This document shows positions 23,201 through 34,800 of a stretch of 64,000 nt of DNA, one piece after another. The notes beneath the pieces are model-generated. The model ran no database searches and was not told where the DNA came from. It saw nothing but the letters and a program-made list of their open reading frames with translations. Positions within the stretch are counted from its first letter, which is position 1. Each line of letters starts with the position of its first letter. A program made the position numbers and the translations under genes. Source of the DNA: Onthophagus taurus (taxonomy: Eukaryota; Arthropoda; Insecta; Coleoptera; Scarabaeidae); assembly GCF_036711975.1 (NCBI RefSeq), contig NC_091976.1, positions 26,040,001-26,104,000 of the forward strand. The letters are read 5' to 3'.

Positions 23201-26200
23201 CATTCCAAACTGGATCACGGTTTGATTTTTTTGGAGCGGTTTTTTTCTTTTTAATCCTTTTCCCATTTACAACCAAATGCACTTTAACATATGGATCTAA
23301 AATTTATTAAAAAACAAATAAATAAAAACAAATTTTAATTTTTGCATATCACCAATTGATTCCTTATCTTTAGGCATAAACAAATTCCTCGCTTTCATTA
23401 AAATTACGGTTAATCTTTCGGCTGAAGGTAAATAGCTTAGCGATAACAAAACCTCTTGAGTTTCTTCTTTCGGTTTTTTATTTTTCGTAATTTCGCCCCA
23501 AACTTCAATTGTCGATGTAACATCAAATTCGTCCATGCTCATTCGAACTTCTCCGATTATGTCGTTTCTCGAGAATCGATCGTAATCGAAAACTTGGAGT
23601 ATTAAGGTTCTCGATTGCAGGTCATCGTGCGAAACGGGAAATTTAAAGTTTTGGTCAAAAAACGGATTTGGGTCATCTCTGTGAATAGTCGTTTGTCGTT
23701 TTCTTGAATCAACTTCGGGATTCATTGAAATACGAACGTAGGGATCGTTAAATCCACCTTGATCACTACTTGCCAAATCATGAGCTGTTTATTATATTTA
23801 AAAAATAAGTTAATACATTTTTGCTAAAAATTTTTTGTTGAATTACCTTCAATTAAATGTACGACTAAATCGCTACGATCGAAATCATACTTTAAACGGA
23901 AATGTAACCTTCCTAAACTTGGCCCAAATTTAGGACTTCCCCCAATAAATAAAGGACCATCTTTTCTTGTATACAAATCAGGTTGAATTGCACCTAAAGG
24001 ACTCGCTGGAGGAATGGGAACTGTTACATCAGGAGTATGTCCTCTAAAAATTTTTAGTGTCTAAATTAATTGTATTAAAGCAAAATATTTACCTTGATGG
24101 AATATGAAGTGGTGACAAACATCTTCCTAACCCAGTAGTTCTTGGTGAAGCTGGAGCTGGAGAATTACAAGTGGAACTTGCCGACCCACCAGTTAACGAA
24201 GTCAAACTTGATTGCGAAGGTGAAGGCGTTCTAAATTGCTCCATAACGATCGAAGCGCTCGGAGAAGAACACCTCATATCTAAAGAAGCCGCTCTTAATG
24301 GAGAGGGAGATCTACTCGCGTTTCTCAAAGGATAACTACTTGAATGCGTCGCCTCTTGATGTAAAGAGGTGGTTCTACCATCGGGTGCGAAAGTTCTTAT
24401 TTGAGGTGAAGATCCACGGTGACCCTAAAAGAAATAAAAAAGGTATTTCATTTATGATAAAAGAATGGATAAGAAAAAAACCTGTCTAGATACCCCACTA
24501 TCTAAGCTGCTTTGCGAAGAAACACTTGGTGTTCGGCATAGTTGTGGTTGCCCGCCGGGATAACTTTTCGATTGGTGCTGCAAATTTGGTATGGACGTGG
24601 TGTTTGAACACACTTCCAACGGATTTTTAAAGAGCTCCGCGGTCATTGATTGACCGGATGGGTTTTGAGGCGGCTGAATTATTTGTTGTTCCCTGGTCAT
24701 GTTAAAAGACGGATTAAAATCCTGAAACAAAAAATGATACGTAAAATCTAAATAAATCGTATGAGATTAAAATTGTTGAAAAGTTATTCAATGCCATGAA
24801 AATTGAACGTGATACGAAAATTTCTTTTTATAATTTCTAAGCGTAAATCGAGTGCGCAATTGCAATCAATATCCGATTAAATTGTTCTCGAATTCGTCCT
24901 TCGGTTTCCCATTGGGAATCGATGTTTGTTGTTTTGAATTTATTTACCTAGATAATGCGGGATTATTTACATTTCGAGGGATAAATGGGTCAAGGTAATT
25001 AAAGTTTGATTTATCTTGTTTTTGAACAATTAAAATGTAATTTGACATATGATGTTGTATAAAAAGATTTCTATTTTATTACCAATTTGTCCTCTGGGAG
25101 TACTGGGAATGTATCAGATCATGATTCTATACTTTTAAGCTTCAAACCTTTTTAAAATACATTACCAGTACTCAAATGCGTGGAACAAGGATGCCCCCTG
25201 TTCCCATTACTCTTTAACATAGCACTAGACTGGATCATGAATAAGACCTAGATTATGCAGATGACATATTATGTCTAGTAGCGCATACTTTCAGTGATAT
25301 GTAAGCGTGCCTAGAGAAACTGAGTGAACAGACTAAGATAGCGGGGCTCAAGATAAATATTTCAAAAACCAAAGCCGCTAAGAATCAACAGCAACAACCA
25401 ACGAAGGTTCACAATAGACAATACACAAATAGAAAACGTTCCAGAGAGAGGTTTCTTAGACCGCTTATTCAGAGTGCAGATGCAAGACATGCACTCCAGA
25501 CCTACTACAAGTGATGTCGAAAAAATATGGCTAAAGGTGGAGAGACATTCAGGATAACTGACCAAACAAGGAAAATGATAAAGATGTTGCAAAATACCCG
25601 GTACACTATAAACACTATAACAATATCTCTTGGTGTTTAAGAAACCCGTTACCTATGAGCGATATCACCCTGTTGTAGCAAATGTGCACGCTACCAATAG
25701 CTTGTTGAGTCCGAGTTGCCGAACGAAAAGAAAGTGAAAGAGAGGCCTATTTATGCCCCTATTTCTAAGGCAGACTTAATTAACTACTATCCAGACTACC
25801 AAATAATAACATGCGTTATCAGACTGAGTGCGAGATTATGAATAAGAATCATTCCCAAGATATGCTAATTTTAATCTATGCTCTTTTATGGACGGCTACC
25901 ACAACAACTATTACAGAGCAAAATTGTGGTTTTATCTAAGGTCGAACACCCTGATTCAATGATTTTAATCGTAACAGAGTGGGGAGAGACAAGAGATAAG
26001 GACGCAGATAAGCGAGGGAACGTACAATGAAAGATATGAGGACATTATGACGGAAGGGCTTCGAAAATACTTGGTGAAGGAGGGAAGAGGTTGCTGGCCA
26101 GCTTTCGGTATGGTAATGGAGAGAATGAACAGGTACTAGGCGGATGAAGTGGAGAGGGTTGGGAGATGCTAGAACATATGTTAAGGAGATGTAGTGAGCT

Positions 26201-29200
26201 GAGAAAAGAACAAAGAAACCGGTGCTAGATTCTGGAAGAGGGAGGAGAAAGCTGGGAATGGATGATAAGGGAAGTTAAGTTTGATTTGTCATTGTACAGA
26301 AAATTGTAAACTTTTAGTTAACAATAAAAGCTCTTATACAGGGTGGTCCATTTAACAACGAGAGACAAGCGATTATCTCGAAAACGGTTCATTTTACATA
26401 AAAATGAATCAAAATCTTTGCAAAATCTGAATCTATGGATAAAAGCAAAATGATAAAAAGAAATACCGTGTGGTTTTGCCAATACGACGGCGAAACTATA
26501 GATACTATTAATCAACAACAAGTATAAAATTTATAATAAATGTTCAAATATTTCCCCACCCACTTCAATACATTTATTAATCCTTCTACTAAAACTTTCT
26601 TTACATCTTAAAAGGTTTTCTTGACTACTATTTCTGCATACATTTCTTATCCGCTCTTTCATGTTTTCTGGCGTAGTTAACATTATCCTTAAGGACGCCC
26701 CACAAAAAAAAATCAAGAGGCGTGTAATCAGGTGATCTGACAGAGCAAGAAATTGGAGCTCCCCTTCCAATCCATCACCCAGCATAATCCCGATCTAAAG
26801 CTTCGCGTTCAATATGTGAAAAATGTGCTGGACACCCATCATTTTGCAGCCACATATTTTGTCTTTGTTCCCTGCTCAAATCTACAAGTAATGTTGGTAA
26901 GACGAAAAATTTCGATACTTCTCGGTACTTTCGGTTCTACTTCACGCAACCATCTCGGATTTTCAAGGCTCCAATAATGCATGTTATGTCTATTGACTTG
27001 TCCTTTGTTTTTAAAAGAAGACTCATCCGAGAATAGCGCGTTCGTTACCAAAGAAATTGACGTCCAACCGCAATCGTTCTTGTAACCATTGACAAAATGT
27101 TAGTCGATTTTCAAAATCACCTCCATAAAGCTGTTGATGGAATGAAATTGGTATAGGTGATACTTGTTGCGCTTTAATATTCTTAAAATGCTAACTTGAG
27201 GATTTACCTCAACGCTAGCTAATACCGCAATTTCCTTTTCTTCCGTAGTTACAGTTGCACGCCGAGTTCTTTTTCTTGATTCCACATTTCCAGTGTTAGT
27301 CAAATCATTCACAACTTTGTAAAGGGTACTTCTCGAAGGCGTATTTCGATCAGGAAAACGTTCTCGATACAAAGCTACACTATCAGCAACTTTTCTGCCA
27401 CTTTCTCCATAAATAAAAATCATTTCGACTTTTTCTGCCATACTTAGAGTATCCATGATTTAATGACTTAGTTTAAACAGTTTGCCTTAATGTAAAACCA
27501 TGGAATGAATTCAGAAGTTGTTTCCAAGCAGTTTTTATGCAAATTTAGTTTTACCTGTTACATTTTAAAACAATTCAACCAATTCAGTCTCTGAAAGCGA
27601 TATTCTGAAAATGCCGACATAAGCAGTTCTTTAGTTGTTTTTTATGCGTTATTCTATTATCAAATGGACAAAGGCGGAAAAATATCGGAACGTTTTAGAC
27701 CTCTTTTATCCACAGATTCAGATTTTACAATAAAATATATAGGGTGCCATTTAAAAAATTGGTCGTGACCTTCATATAACCTTGAAAATAAAGTCAAGGT
27801 CAAAAAATGTTACCGTCATATGGTTTCCCCCTTCACACAGAACAACTTTCATTTGGTTCATTTTACATAAAAATGAACCATTTCCGAGATAATCGCTTGT
27901 CTCACGTTAAATGGACCACCTTGTATACTTTTTAATCAGCAACATCAGTATCTCAATATGTGCAATCTTACTTAATAATTACTTAATGGGACAGGTGAGG
28001 AAACCACGGATGTAAATGGAAACGAAAGCGCAGGGCATTAGACCCATAGGGAGACCGAGAACAACATGGGAAGAGACATTGACTCAGATTGCGATCAGAT
28101 GAGGGAAGACTACGCAGCAGTTCAAGGGTCTTGGGGAGAGGGCAACTACAGAAGATGGATCTCCAACCCCACGATAAAGAAGAATTACTTAATGTTAATT
28201 CAAAATCATATCTAGAGTAGAGAACATATCCAATTCTGTCATGGTAATCCAGGGTTCTTTACTCCTACGAATCACATAGAATAAAGCATATATATCAAAT
28301 AAGGAAAGCAGAACTTTTTACATCTTTTCAATGCTTTATTAATGTTAATTAGTATTAAAAGAAAACTATGTGTATTTTAAAGATGGATTTTTTATTGTCG
28401 GCTCTACCGGTTTCGATTATTAAATTTCAATCATCTTCAGGAGCTAGCCACGTCATTAAAACATATTTTCAAAAACATAATTTGTTTATTATTTTTAGTG
28501 TTATTTTCCTTATTTGGATTTCTACGTATATCTTATTTTGCTGTTGTTACTGTTAACTTAATTAAACATTTATTGTATCAGCAACAGAAGAAAAAAAGCT
28601 CCTGAAGATGATTGATCCATCTTTAAAATACACCTAGTTTTCTTTTAATACTAATTAAAATTAAGATGGAAAGAAATAACCAAAAAAATATTATTAATGT
28701 TAGCCTGAACCAGATAATGATTAAAAATATGCAGAACTTTTACTCCACTATTGAACACTAGATCAATAACAACTACAGTGATCCATTCCGTTACAATACA
28801 CAGACACCAGTAAAATTATAAAGAACATCGAATTCCTGATTTGTGTAATGGTTAGGAAGTTGTATTTCTGAACATAGTATTATATTGATGAAAAGATTTT
28901 TGCCTAAAATGCATATTTAAAAAATGTTAAGAATGCTATGCGACCAAATTCAAAGCTTGAATATCATCGTTTGAACCCAATTATGCGTGGAATGGATATG
29001 ATCACGCACGATATGGGAATAATCCGATGCGGAAATGGAATATGTGTATTATTCCTACGTGTATACATTCAAGGACAAATCAATACTACCTTGGGAGGAA
29101 GAAAAAGAAAAATTCACGGATAAACTTCTTCAGAAGTGTTAGTTTAATACACAAATGTGAACTCATGGTTAGGTTTGACTAATTCAATTAATAGTTTTGG

Positions 29201-32200
29201 AATGATGCATTGTATGAACTGGGGTTAAAACTCTCAATTCGAAGGTAAAAGTATTGGATTGAAAAGTGATTTGATACAATGTTATTGAAGTAGTTGAGAA
29301 TGATATTCTACAAATTGCTCATAACAACTTATATGTCCTAACAAAACATAAAAATATCTCTTATAAGCAACCCCATTACACTAACTAGAGCAATAACTGA
29401 TTTCTATAAATTCTTTTATAGCAGGGATTCAAAAAATTGAAAAATTGTTGACAACATATTAGTTACAACTCAAAATGATTTAATAGTGCATAATATTAGA
29501 ATCGTCTTTTTCATCAATATATCAAATTAATAAAATTTAAATAAACTTGTTTCTAAAACTAGAACATTTTCGTTTTTAAATAATTATATTTAAAGAATTT
29601 ATGTTGAAAGAAGAAACTTGTTAAAATTTTCATGGTCTCGGCCGCGTTTTCAACAGGCAGCGAGAGTAACATTGAACTACAAACGCGAATAATAATTCAC
29701 TCTCACGTTAAACCAACGTTCAAAGTCAATTTCCATTTCCTTCTTTAAACTACTTCCCTTGTTTATTCACTCTTATAACTTACAAATTTACCCGGATTAT
29801 TAATTATTTTGTTGGAAAAGAATTGATTTTCAAAAAAGAAAAAAAAAATGTGTGTTAAAAATCGATCGGTAGGAAATGTGTCCATCAAATTAGAATCAAT
29901 TAGGTAATAATTGAAAGGCAGGCAATTTTGTCCGATAGATAATCGGAATTGTTCGGTGTTGTGGGGCAGTTTCCGATGGAAATATTCTGAGTACCGCCTG
30001 TTACGCTACGAGATCCTGAGTACCACGACATATCGACCGGTTTCGTCCCCCTGGAAACCCTCCACTGTGACGTCAAAGTTGCACGCAAAAATTAACGTAA
30101 ATATTTACAAGTGAAATGTTTTATTTATTTTTAATTTCGCATGCGATTACAAAAAAAAAATAAAAAAAAGAAACTTATTTAAACAAAAAAAATGATATAA
30201 TTACCTCTAAACTGTTATTACTACTATTACTATTACTTCCATTATCGCTAGAATTATTATTTTTCGGTGAAGTACCCCCCATGGCTTTTTCCCTGGCAGC
30301 ACGAGCCCAAGATTCAAGTCTTTTATGGGTTAACCAGCAACTAGCAGGTCCAAAACCAGACATTTTCATTTTTGGACGTACAAAAATAAATCACGTCACC
30401 AAAAATAGCTTCATTTTAATTGTTATTTTTAATCACAAATCCACTTTTTACTTTTTACATTATTTTTTATTGATTTAAAATGAATACTATAAGTTTATAA
30501 CACTAATAAACATTAAGAAAAGGTCTTTTTCATGTAATTATTTCACTCCCCAAAATATTTATTAATAAAAAAGGACATTTCAATATAGATATTTGGTCGG
30601 TTTGTCGCTTGAGACTGTGGCGCCTCGCCGTCTCGGCCGGGGTTTCAACAGGTTAGAGGGGTAAGGGGAGAAAACCAATGGTTTAGGCGGGGGATACGAC
30701 GACGGTAGGGGTTGTAGGGCGCACGTCCGTCCCCCTTTTCCGGGATCGTCACGAGTTTGCCGTCGATCGTGGAATTGACGGCTCCGAGTAAAGCCTTTTT
30801 TTTATATGGAATGGTTTTGATTAATCAACTCAACTGAAAAGGGATTCTGAAGTTTTTGTGATAAGAGAATTTACATATTTTTAGATTTTTTTTAAAAAAA
30901 CGTTAAAGTCTCCTTATAATTGATAAAATTGAAAGGAACTTTCAAGGCAACTTTAACAGAACTCAACAACAACCTTTACGATTAGACTTTTATTTATTTA
31001 AAAACAAAATCCATTATAAAAATTGAAATTAAAAGCAATATCATTATTAGTTGTTTTCTAAACTATAATGAACGTTTACGAATATTGGCGAAGGCGCCGG
31101 TTTAAGGCGCTCATTTTCCATGTTGGCTCCCTAGAGTGTAATTACCCGATGGAAAATCATGTCTAGTAAAGCTATATGGTAAATGGGATCTCATAACCAC
31201 CCCGAACGGTGCGCCCCGTTAAGTTAACCCGATTAACGTGAAATCAGTTCTCACATAACGTTTTATCTACCCTTCCGACGCGCTGAATAACGTGCGAATT
31301 TCGTCCGTATTATAAATAATAGGTCAAAGGTTAACTATTCGTTTTTAACACATTGAAATATGAAATCAATAAAAATTGTATCCTGTTTATGCAATAGCAG
31401 AATTTTCGAATTTAATCGGATTTGAATATATTAATTAACTTTAGGTATATTTTATATTAAACTATCTTTTCGTGATATAGTACTAGACCTAATAAACATC
31501 TTTACTGAATACGTGTTATGAGTCAATTTTAAACACTTTTTGTTTAAAAAATAATTCTCCATCATGCACAATTAATAAGGTATAACCGAAAATGATCAAA
31601 AACATCAAAATTTGGTTTTATTTTTGTGTTGGGTTGGTACTACTGATCGATGGAATAAAATAACTTATTGGATATGTTTCATGGATTCATTCTAAATATT
31701 TTTGTATGAAAAGTTATTTTCCATCAGATATAATTAATGAGTTATAAAAGAAAATTGTTGAAAACGTCAAAATTTCTATTTTTTTTTAAGTTGGGTTGGT
31801 AATGCCGATTGATGGAATACATATCTTTAGTGAATACGTCTTAAGAGTTAATTCTAAACATTTTTTGTTTAAAAAATAATTCTCCATCATGCACAATTAA
31901 TAAGTTATAACCGAAAATGGTCAAAAACATCAAAATTTGGTTTTATTTTTGAGTTGGGTTGGTACTACTGATCGATGGAATAAAATAACTTATTGGATAT
32001 GTTTCATGGATTCATTCTAAATATTTTTTGTATGAAAAGTTATTTTCCATCAGATATAATTAATGAGTTATAAAATAAAATTGTTGAAAACGTCAAAATT
32101 TCTATTTTTTTTTAAGTTGGGTTGGTAATGCCGATTGATGGAATACATATCTTTAGTGAATACGTCTTAAGAGTTAATTCTAAACATTTTTTGTTTAAAA

Positions 32201-33649
32201 AATAATTCTCCATCATGCACAATTAATAAGTTATAACCGAAAATTATCAAAAACATCAAAATTTGATTTTATTTTTGAGTTGGGTTGGTACTACTGATCG
32301 ATGGAATAAAATAACTTATTGGATATGTTTTATGGATTCATTCTAAATATTTTTTGTATGAAAAGTTCTTTTCCATCAGATATTAATGAGTTATAAAAGA
32401 AAATTGTTGAAAACGTCAAAATTTCTATTTTTCTTAAGTTGGGTTGGTAATGCCGATTGATAGAATAAATATCTTTAGTGAATACGTCTTATGAGTTAAT
32501 TCTAAACATTTTTTGTTTAAAAAATAATTCTCTATTATGCACAATTAATAAGTTATAACCGAAAATGATCAAAAACATCAAAATTTGATTTTATTTTTGA
32601 GTTGGGTTGGTACTACTGATTGATGGAATAATATAACTTACTGGATATGTTTTATGGATTAATTCTAAATATTTTTTGTATGAAAAGTTCTTTTCCATCA
32701 GATATTAATTAGTTATAAAAGAAAATTGTTGAAAACGTCAAAATTTCTATTTTTCTTAAGTTGGGTTGGTAATGCCGATTGATGAAATAAATATCTTTAG
32801 TGAATACGTCTTATGAGTTGATTCTAAACATTTTTTGTTTAAATAATAATTCTCCATCACGCACAATTAATAAGTTATAACCGAAAATGATCAAAAACAT
32901 CAAAATTTGATTTTATTTTTGAGATGGGTACTACTGATCGATGAAATAATATAACTTATTGGATATGTTTTATGGACTCATTCTAAATATTTTTTGTATG
33001 AAAAGTTATTTTCCATCAGATATAATTAATGAGTTATAAAAGAAAATTGTTCAAAACGTCAAAATTTCTATATTTCTTAAGTTGACTTTGTGATGGTAAT
33101 TGATGGAATAAATATCACTAGCACTATCACTAGAACTAACACAAGACCTAGAAGTAGAATCATTCGGGTTTAGCCGTCTTGAGAGACGTGCTGCTAAATC
33201 TGAATGTTTCTAGATCTAGTGTTAGTTCCAGTTTTAATTGTTATTCAGCGTTAGATTGTGGCATATTTTTATTGAACGAAAAGTCATTCATATATTGCGT
33301 GTATATGAAATTTCCGGTATAATAATCCAATAAAGTTTCAAATATCATAAAAATTGTCATTTTTAAAATAAATATTATTCTTTGTTATTTTTTTTTCATA
33401 CCTTATGTGGAATTGGATATAAACCTTTAAGTGGTTTCTTTTGTAAAACCCCTTCCTCCTCCAACGAAACCCTATCCAAGTTCGCCCAAAGTTTGCTTCT
33501 GCGCTTTTGATAATAATATCGATAGATAACAATCGTTAAACCAACGAACAGCGCCATCCCTGAACCGGCGGCTGCACCTAAAATCGCCGAAGTAACCATT
33601 ACTCCGCTTCCGGTAGCTTCCGTTTCCGGCGCTCCTCTAATATCCGTAT
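17291..33649 (-). CDS. Synaptotagmin, insect alpha/beta-like, two N-terminal forms
   Basis: Synaptotagmins are membrane proteins with two C2 domains that act in vesicle exocytosis. Minus-strand exons in order: transmembrane exon 33649-33402, then 24721-24482, 24424-24093, 24043-23847, 23784-23353, 23296-23148 and 17449-17291; phases agree throughout. Taking the first ATG in the transmembrane exon (33599) gives 568 residues, with the hydrophobic segment at about residues 15-25 and YRYYYQKRR after it. A Ser/Pro-rich linker (about 70-290) follows. C2A begins LGRLHFRLKYDFDRSDL and keeps all five expected acidic calcium ligands, including FDYDRFSRND. C2B has GDPYVKVHLVVNGKRIKKKK, but its second acidic loop reads FDQTND, so calcium binding there is doubtful. 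It ends HWIDMTQNRKSVACWHTLR. An alternative first exon at 30369-30205 joins the same downstream exon in phase. The exact orthologue (alpha versus beta) is not certain. Confidence 0.88.
17630..17906 (+). pseudogene. LINE fragment, R1/LOA-like
   Basis: The frame near 17682-17830 contains MGAMRSCPTAALEDLLGFTQL, close in pattern to the 'ITGAMR.TPT.ALE.LL.L.PL' segment found between the reverse transcriptase and RNase H parts of R1/LOA-like non-LTR elements. A short truncated relic. The hAT-like element at 17915 interrupts it, and its continuation may lie after 22648. Confidence 0.6.
18345..18790 (+). pseudogene. hAT-type zinc-finger fragment (CGGBP1-like)
   Basis: MSTVKSCLVSQWI, then EELFCKACAKDL, and after about 270 bp of unrelated sequence FQIEQHVKTAKHTQKC. 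Together these follow the C-x2-C...H-x4-H layout of the N-terminal zinc finger in hAT proteins and their CGGBP1-like relatives. The spacer between the halves suggests a further small insertion. Stops and frame changes make it a relic. It supports hAT identity for the surrounding element. Confidence 0.6.
18950..20930. repeat. Satellite C, dimeric about 360-bp tandem array
   Basis: About five and a half copies of a unit of about 360 bp. Each is built of two related halves of about 180 bp: one with GAGGATACTTTAATTAATAA and one with GAAGACACTTTTATTAACAC. The first-half landmark recurs near 18997, 19362, 19703, 20062, 20423 and 20789. Halves alternate strictly, so this is a two-step higher-order repeat. 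It lies inside the hAT-like element. No coding frame. Confidence 0.93.
20984..22420 (+). pseudogene. Jockey-like LINE reverse transcriptase, split
   Basis: Up to 21442 the frame shows classic reverse-transcriptase blocks: [60 protein letters not shown]. The catalytic FADD box (ALFADDMVIITQNENL) occurs only after an interruption, at about 21823. The thumb/C-terminal region ends near 22420 (VPWFVRNSQIHEELGV). Two MITE-like insertions at 21443-21830 separate the two parts. The second part has several stops. Confidence 0.85.
21443..21832. mobile_element. Two adjacent MITE-like insertions in the LINE
   Basis: The first (about 21443-21612) is a near-palindrome whose arms share TGGAAGAGAAGCAG and its inverse CTGCTTCTCTTCC, with TTGTTTTATA/AATAAAACATA outward of them; it also contains GTCGCTTAGCGAC. 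The second (about 21615-21832) starts TTTTTTCTTCAAACGT and ends with its inverse ACGTTTGAAGAAAAAA, and holds an internal hairpin TTTAGCGCCATAACG. Together they separate the LINE's PQG and FADD blocks. Confidence 0.7.
22649..23147. other. Remaining intron sequence of the alpha/beta-type synaptotagmin
   Basis: Between the hAT-like insertion and the C2B exon. It may contain the decayed continuation of the LINE relic that the hAT-like element interrupted, but I see no motif that proves it. Otherwise AT-rich, with no feature. Confidence 0.35.
24731..26336 (+). pseudogene. LINE remnants in the synaptotagmin intron
   Basis: From about 25185 translated pieces read GCPL.PLLFNIALDWIMNKT, then YADDILCLVAHTFSD in a shifted frame and LKINISKTKA, matching a reverse-transcriptase core with its YADD box. 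A second relic at about 25640-26280 gives short runs such as RCSELRKEQ. Both have many stops and frame shifts. The rest of the interval (24731-25140) is AT-rich, without features. Confidence 0.6.
26339..27923 (-). mobile_element. Tc1/mariner-like element, inactive
   Basis: Terminal inverted repeats CAGGGTGGTCCATTTAAC on the left and CAAGGTGGTCCATTTAAC read inward on the right, extended by GAGACAAGCGATTATCTCG, with TA on both sides (26337-26338 and 27924-27925). The minus strand encodes transposase pieces: an N-terminal helix-turn-helix part (MAEKVEMIFIYGESGRKV..., 27456-27100), a middle part with FSDESSFKNKGQVNRHNMHYWS (27051-26839) and a C-terminal part (MKERIRNVCRNSSQENLLRC, CIEVGGEIFEHLL, about 26660-26531). 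The second catalytic segment (normally near 'PDLT') is missing or garbled. I recognise this family from many insect genomes, where the N-terminus is often annotated as DUF4817. Confidence 0.85.
27985..28180 (+). pseudogene. LINE 3' tail fragment
   Basis: Starts GGGACAGGTGAGGAAACCAC and continues with coding-like runs such as IRPIGRPRTTWEE, the usual C-terminal tail ('GRPR..W') of RTE- or Jockey-like LINEs in insects. The same GACAGGTGAGAAAACCACGG string occurs twice near the right end of the window (61914 and 62520). Confidence 0.6.
28342..28660. mobile_element. MITE with about 42-bp inverted repeats
   Basis: TTAATTAGTATTAAAAGAAA and the following 22 bases, through TATTTTAAAGATGGA, at the left are repeated inverted at 28616-28660 with one or two mismatches. 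The interior contains a second, shorter hairpin (ATCATCTTCAGGAGCT against AGCTCCTGAAGATGAT). Length about 320 bp, non-coding. Confidence 0.8.
28661..30204. other. Intron interval without recognisable features
   Basis: AT-rich sequence. A modestly GC-richer patch near 29635-29720 and another near 29990-30080 have no coding signature. Short open frames on both strands overlap each other and match nothing I know. Confidence 0.4.
30205..30369 (-). CDS. Alternative first coding exon of the alpha/beta-type synaptotagmin (no transmembrane segment)
   Basis: Fifty-five codons begin MKMSGFGPASCWLTHKRLES and end in an Asn/Ser run, SLE, at a GTAATT donor in phase 0. The transmembrane exon at 33402 also ends in phase 0, so both fit the acceptor at 24721. 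No AG acceptor keeps an open frame immediately upstream of its ATG, so it reads as a first exon with its own promoter and not as a cassette exon. A GC-rich island lies just upstream (about 30590-31320). The predicted product, about 557 residues, would be soluble or attached by other means. The exon itself is clear; its joining is inferred. Confidence 0.7.
30590..31320 (-). promoter_or_regulatory. GC-rich island upstream of the short synaptotagmin form
   Basis: Two CpG-rich patches (about 30605-30790 and 31080-31320) in otherwise AT-rich DNA, about 220 bp upstream of the alternative first exon on the minus strand. Other promoter candidates in this window have the same look. A promoter role for the non-transmembrane isoform is an inference. 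Confidence 0.4.
31480..33116. repeat. Satellite D, first block, dimeric about 325-bp array
   Basis: About five copies of a unit of about 325 bp. It is made of two related halves of about 163 bp, one with GTTGGTACTACTGATCGATGG and one with GTTGGTAATGCCGATTGATGG (first 20 bases diagnostic). The first-half landmark recurs at about 31631, 31957, 32281, 32604 and 32925. The block ends about 285 bp downstream (minus strand) of the synaptotagmin transmembrane exon. The same satellite resumes at 34801-35828 on the other side of that exon. Confidence 0.94.
33120..33250. mobile_element. Small inverted-repeat element
   Basis: ACTAGAACTAACACAAGACC at the left is mirrored by GATCTAGTGTTAGTTCCAGT at the right, and the arms also share ATTCGGGTTTAGC / GCTAAATCTGAAT. 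Relatives lie near 14722, 15437 and 46205. It separates satellite block D1 from the transmembrane exon. Confidence 0.6.
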
Positions 33650-33659
33650 CTGTAAAATG

Positions 33660-34608
33660 AGACAAGTAGGAAAGTGTAAATTATTGGCAACGAGATCTTT
33701 TAAAATTAAAATGTAACGTAGCTTTCAAGTATTAAATGCGATTTTTATAAAGGATAGATGGCATAATTTTTTGTATCTCCGAATTTTGGGGGTTGGATGA
33801 AAATTGATGTTGCCCCGCTATGCTCTTTGTTTGCTCTTTTGTGAGGCTGTCGAGGTAAAATTAGAACGGTTGTCATGGCATCGGCTCCGTTTCGATGACA
33901 ACAGGAACACGAATGGAAGTTGGATGTTTTGGTTTGAAGCAATGAAACTCTATCGACAATTATAAAATAACATTTCGTTAATAAAATGATTAATTAAAAT
34001 AAAAAAATAATTTAATTAAAATAAAAGACGTTTTTATTCTCTTTTTTGCTAAATCTTGGTTTTAAAATCTCTAATCTGTTTTAAACCACAAAAGGACCAA
34101 CAGAAGTTTGTTGAATGATCACATAATAGTTGTTTGTTTAGGTTGCGCCCCTGTTTGCTTTTGGTCTGTTATTGACATGAACGGACGTATTTGTCTAGGG
34201 AAGGATCACGGCTATTGATGGTGTTGTTTAACTTTGAATAACTTCAATAATCCATCAAATTTTAATAGAATAAAGTAAAATTAATTTTCATTCAGCCAAT
34301 ATTTATGAATAAAATATGATCGTTGCAAAATATATCTTTTTAACACTTAGTTTCTGCCTCGTTAACATTAACAAGGAATAATGTAGATCCATATCGTCTC
34401 CATCCATCTTTAGTTTATAATATATGTAACACAACACAAAGCTTTGAGGCGCTCCATTTATAACATTTAAATCGTCGACATAATTTGTCGCTCATTTCAT
34501 GAATAATCACCTCACATAAAGTGTTAGGGTACTGAACCAGCCACGAGAATAATATCTGATTCATTCCAAGTGAAGGAAAAGTTTAAAAAATCCTTGTCAA
34601 CAATTATT
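33660..34608. other. Intron or upstream region beyond the transmembrane exon
   Basis: About 950 bp without recognisable genes or repeats. If the synaptotagmin has an upstream leader exon near 37035-37420, this is intron. A 65-codon minus-strand open frame at 33745-33942 lacks any recognisable domain. Confidence 0.35.
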
Positions 34609-34800
34609 TATTTGTTTATACATTTTTTAACTAACTCCATAATGATGCGGAGCGATGTAACTTCACAAATTTCTTTTTGCAAAAACTGACAATACTGCTC
34701 CAAATTGTCTTTAGGTCATACATCTGGATCAACGGTGCTTAATCTCAACATAGAATGTTTTGCAGAACAGTTAAAGGGCATTAAAATTAAGGTGTCTGTA
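34609..34800. repeat. Direct duplication flanking satellite D2, left copy
   Basis: Starts TTTGTTTATACATTTTTTAA and ends GGGCATTAAAATTAAGGTGT followed by CTGTA. The same two ends recur at 35829-35924, where about 95 bp of the middle is deleted. The sequence is not part of the satellite unit, so unique DNA has been duplicated around the array. Confidence 0.85.

Noticed and set aside
33396-33665. Start of the synaptotagmin at 33665
   Set aside because: That position is TTG, not ATG, and lies before an AG splice acceptor (TTTTACAG). The exon begins at 33649 and the first ATG in it is at 33599.
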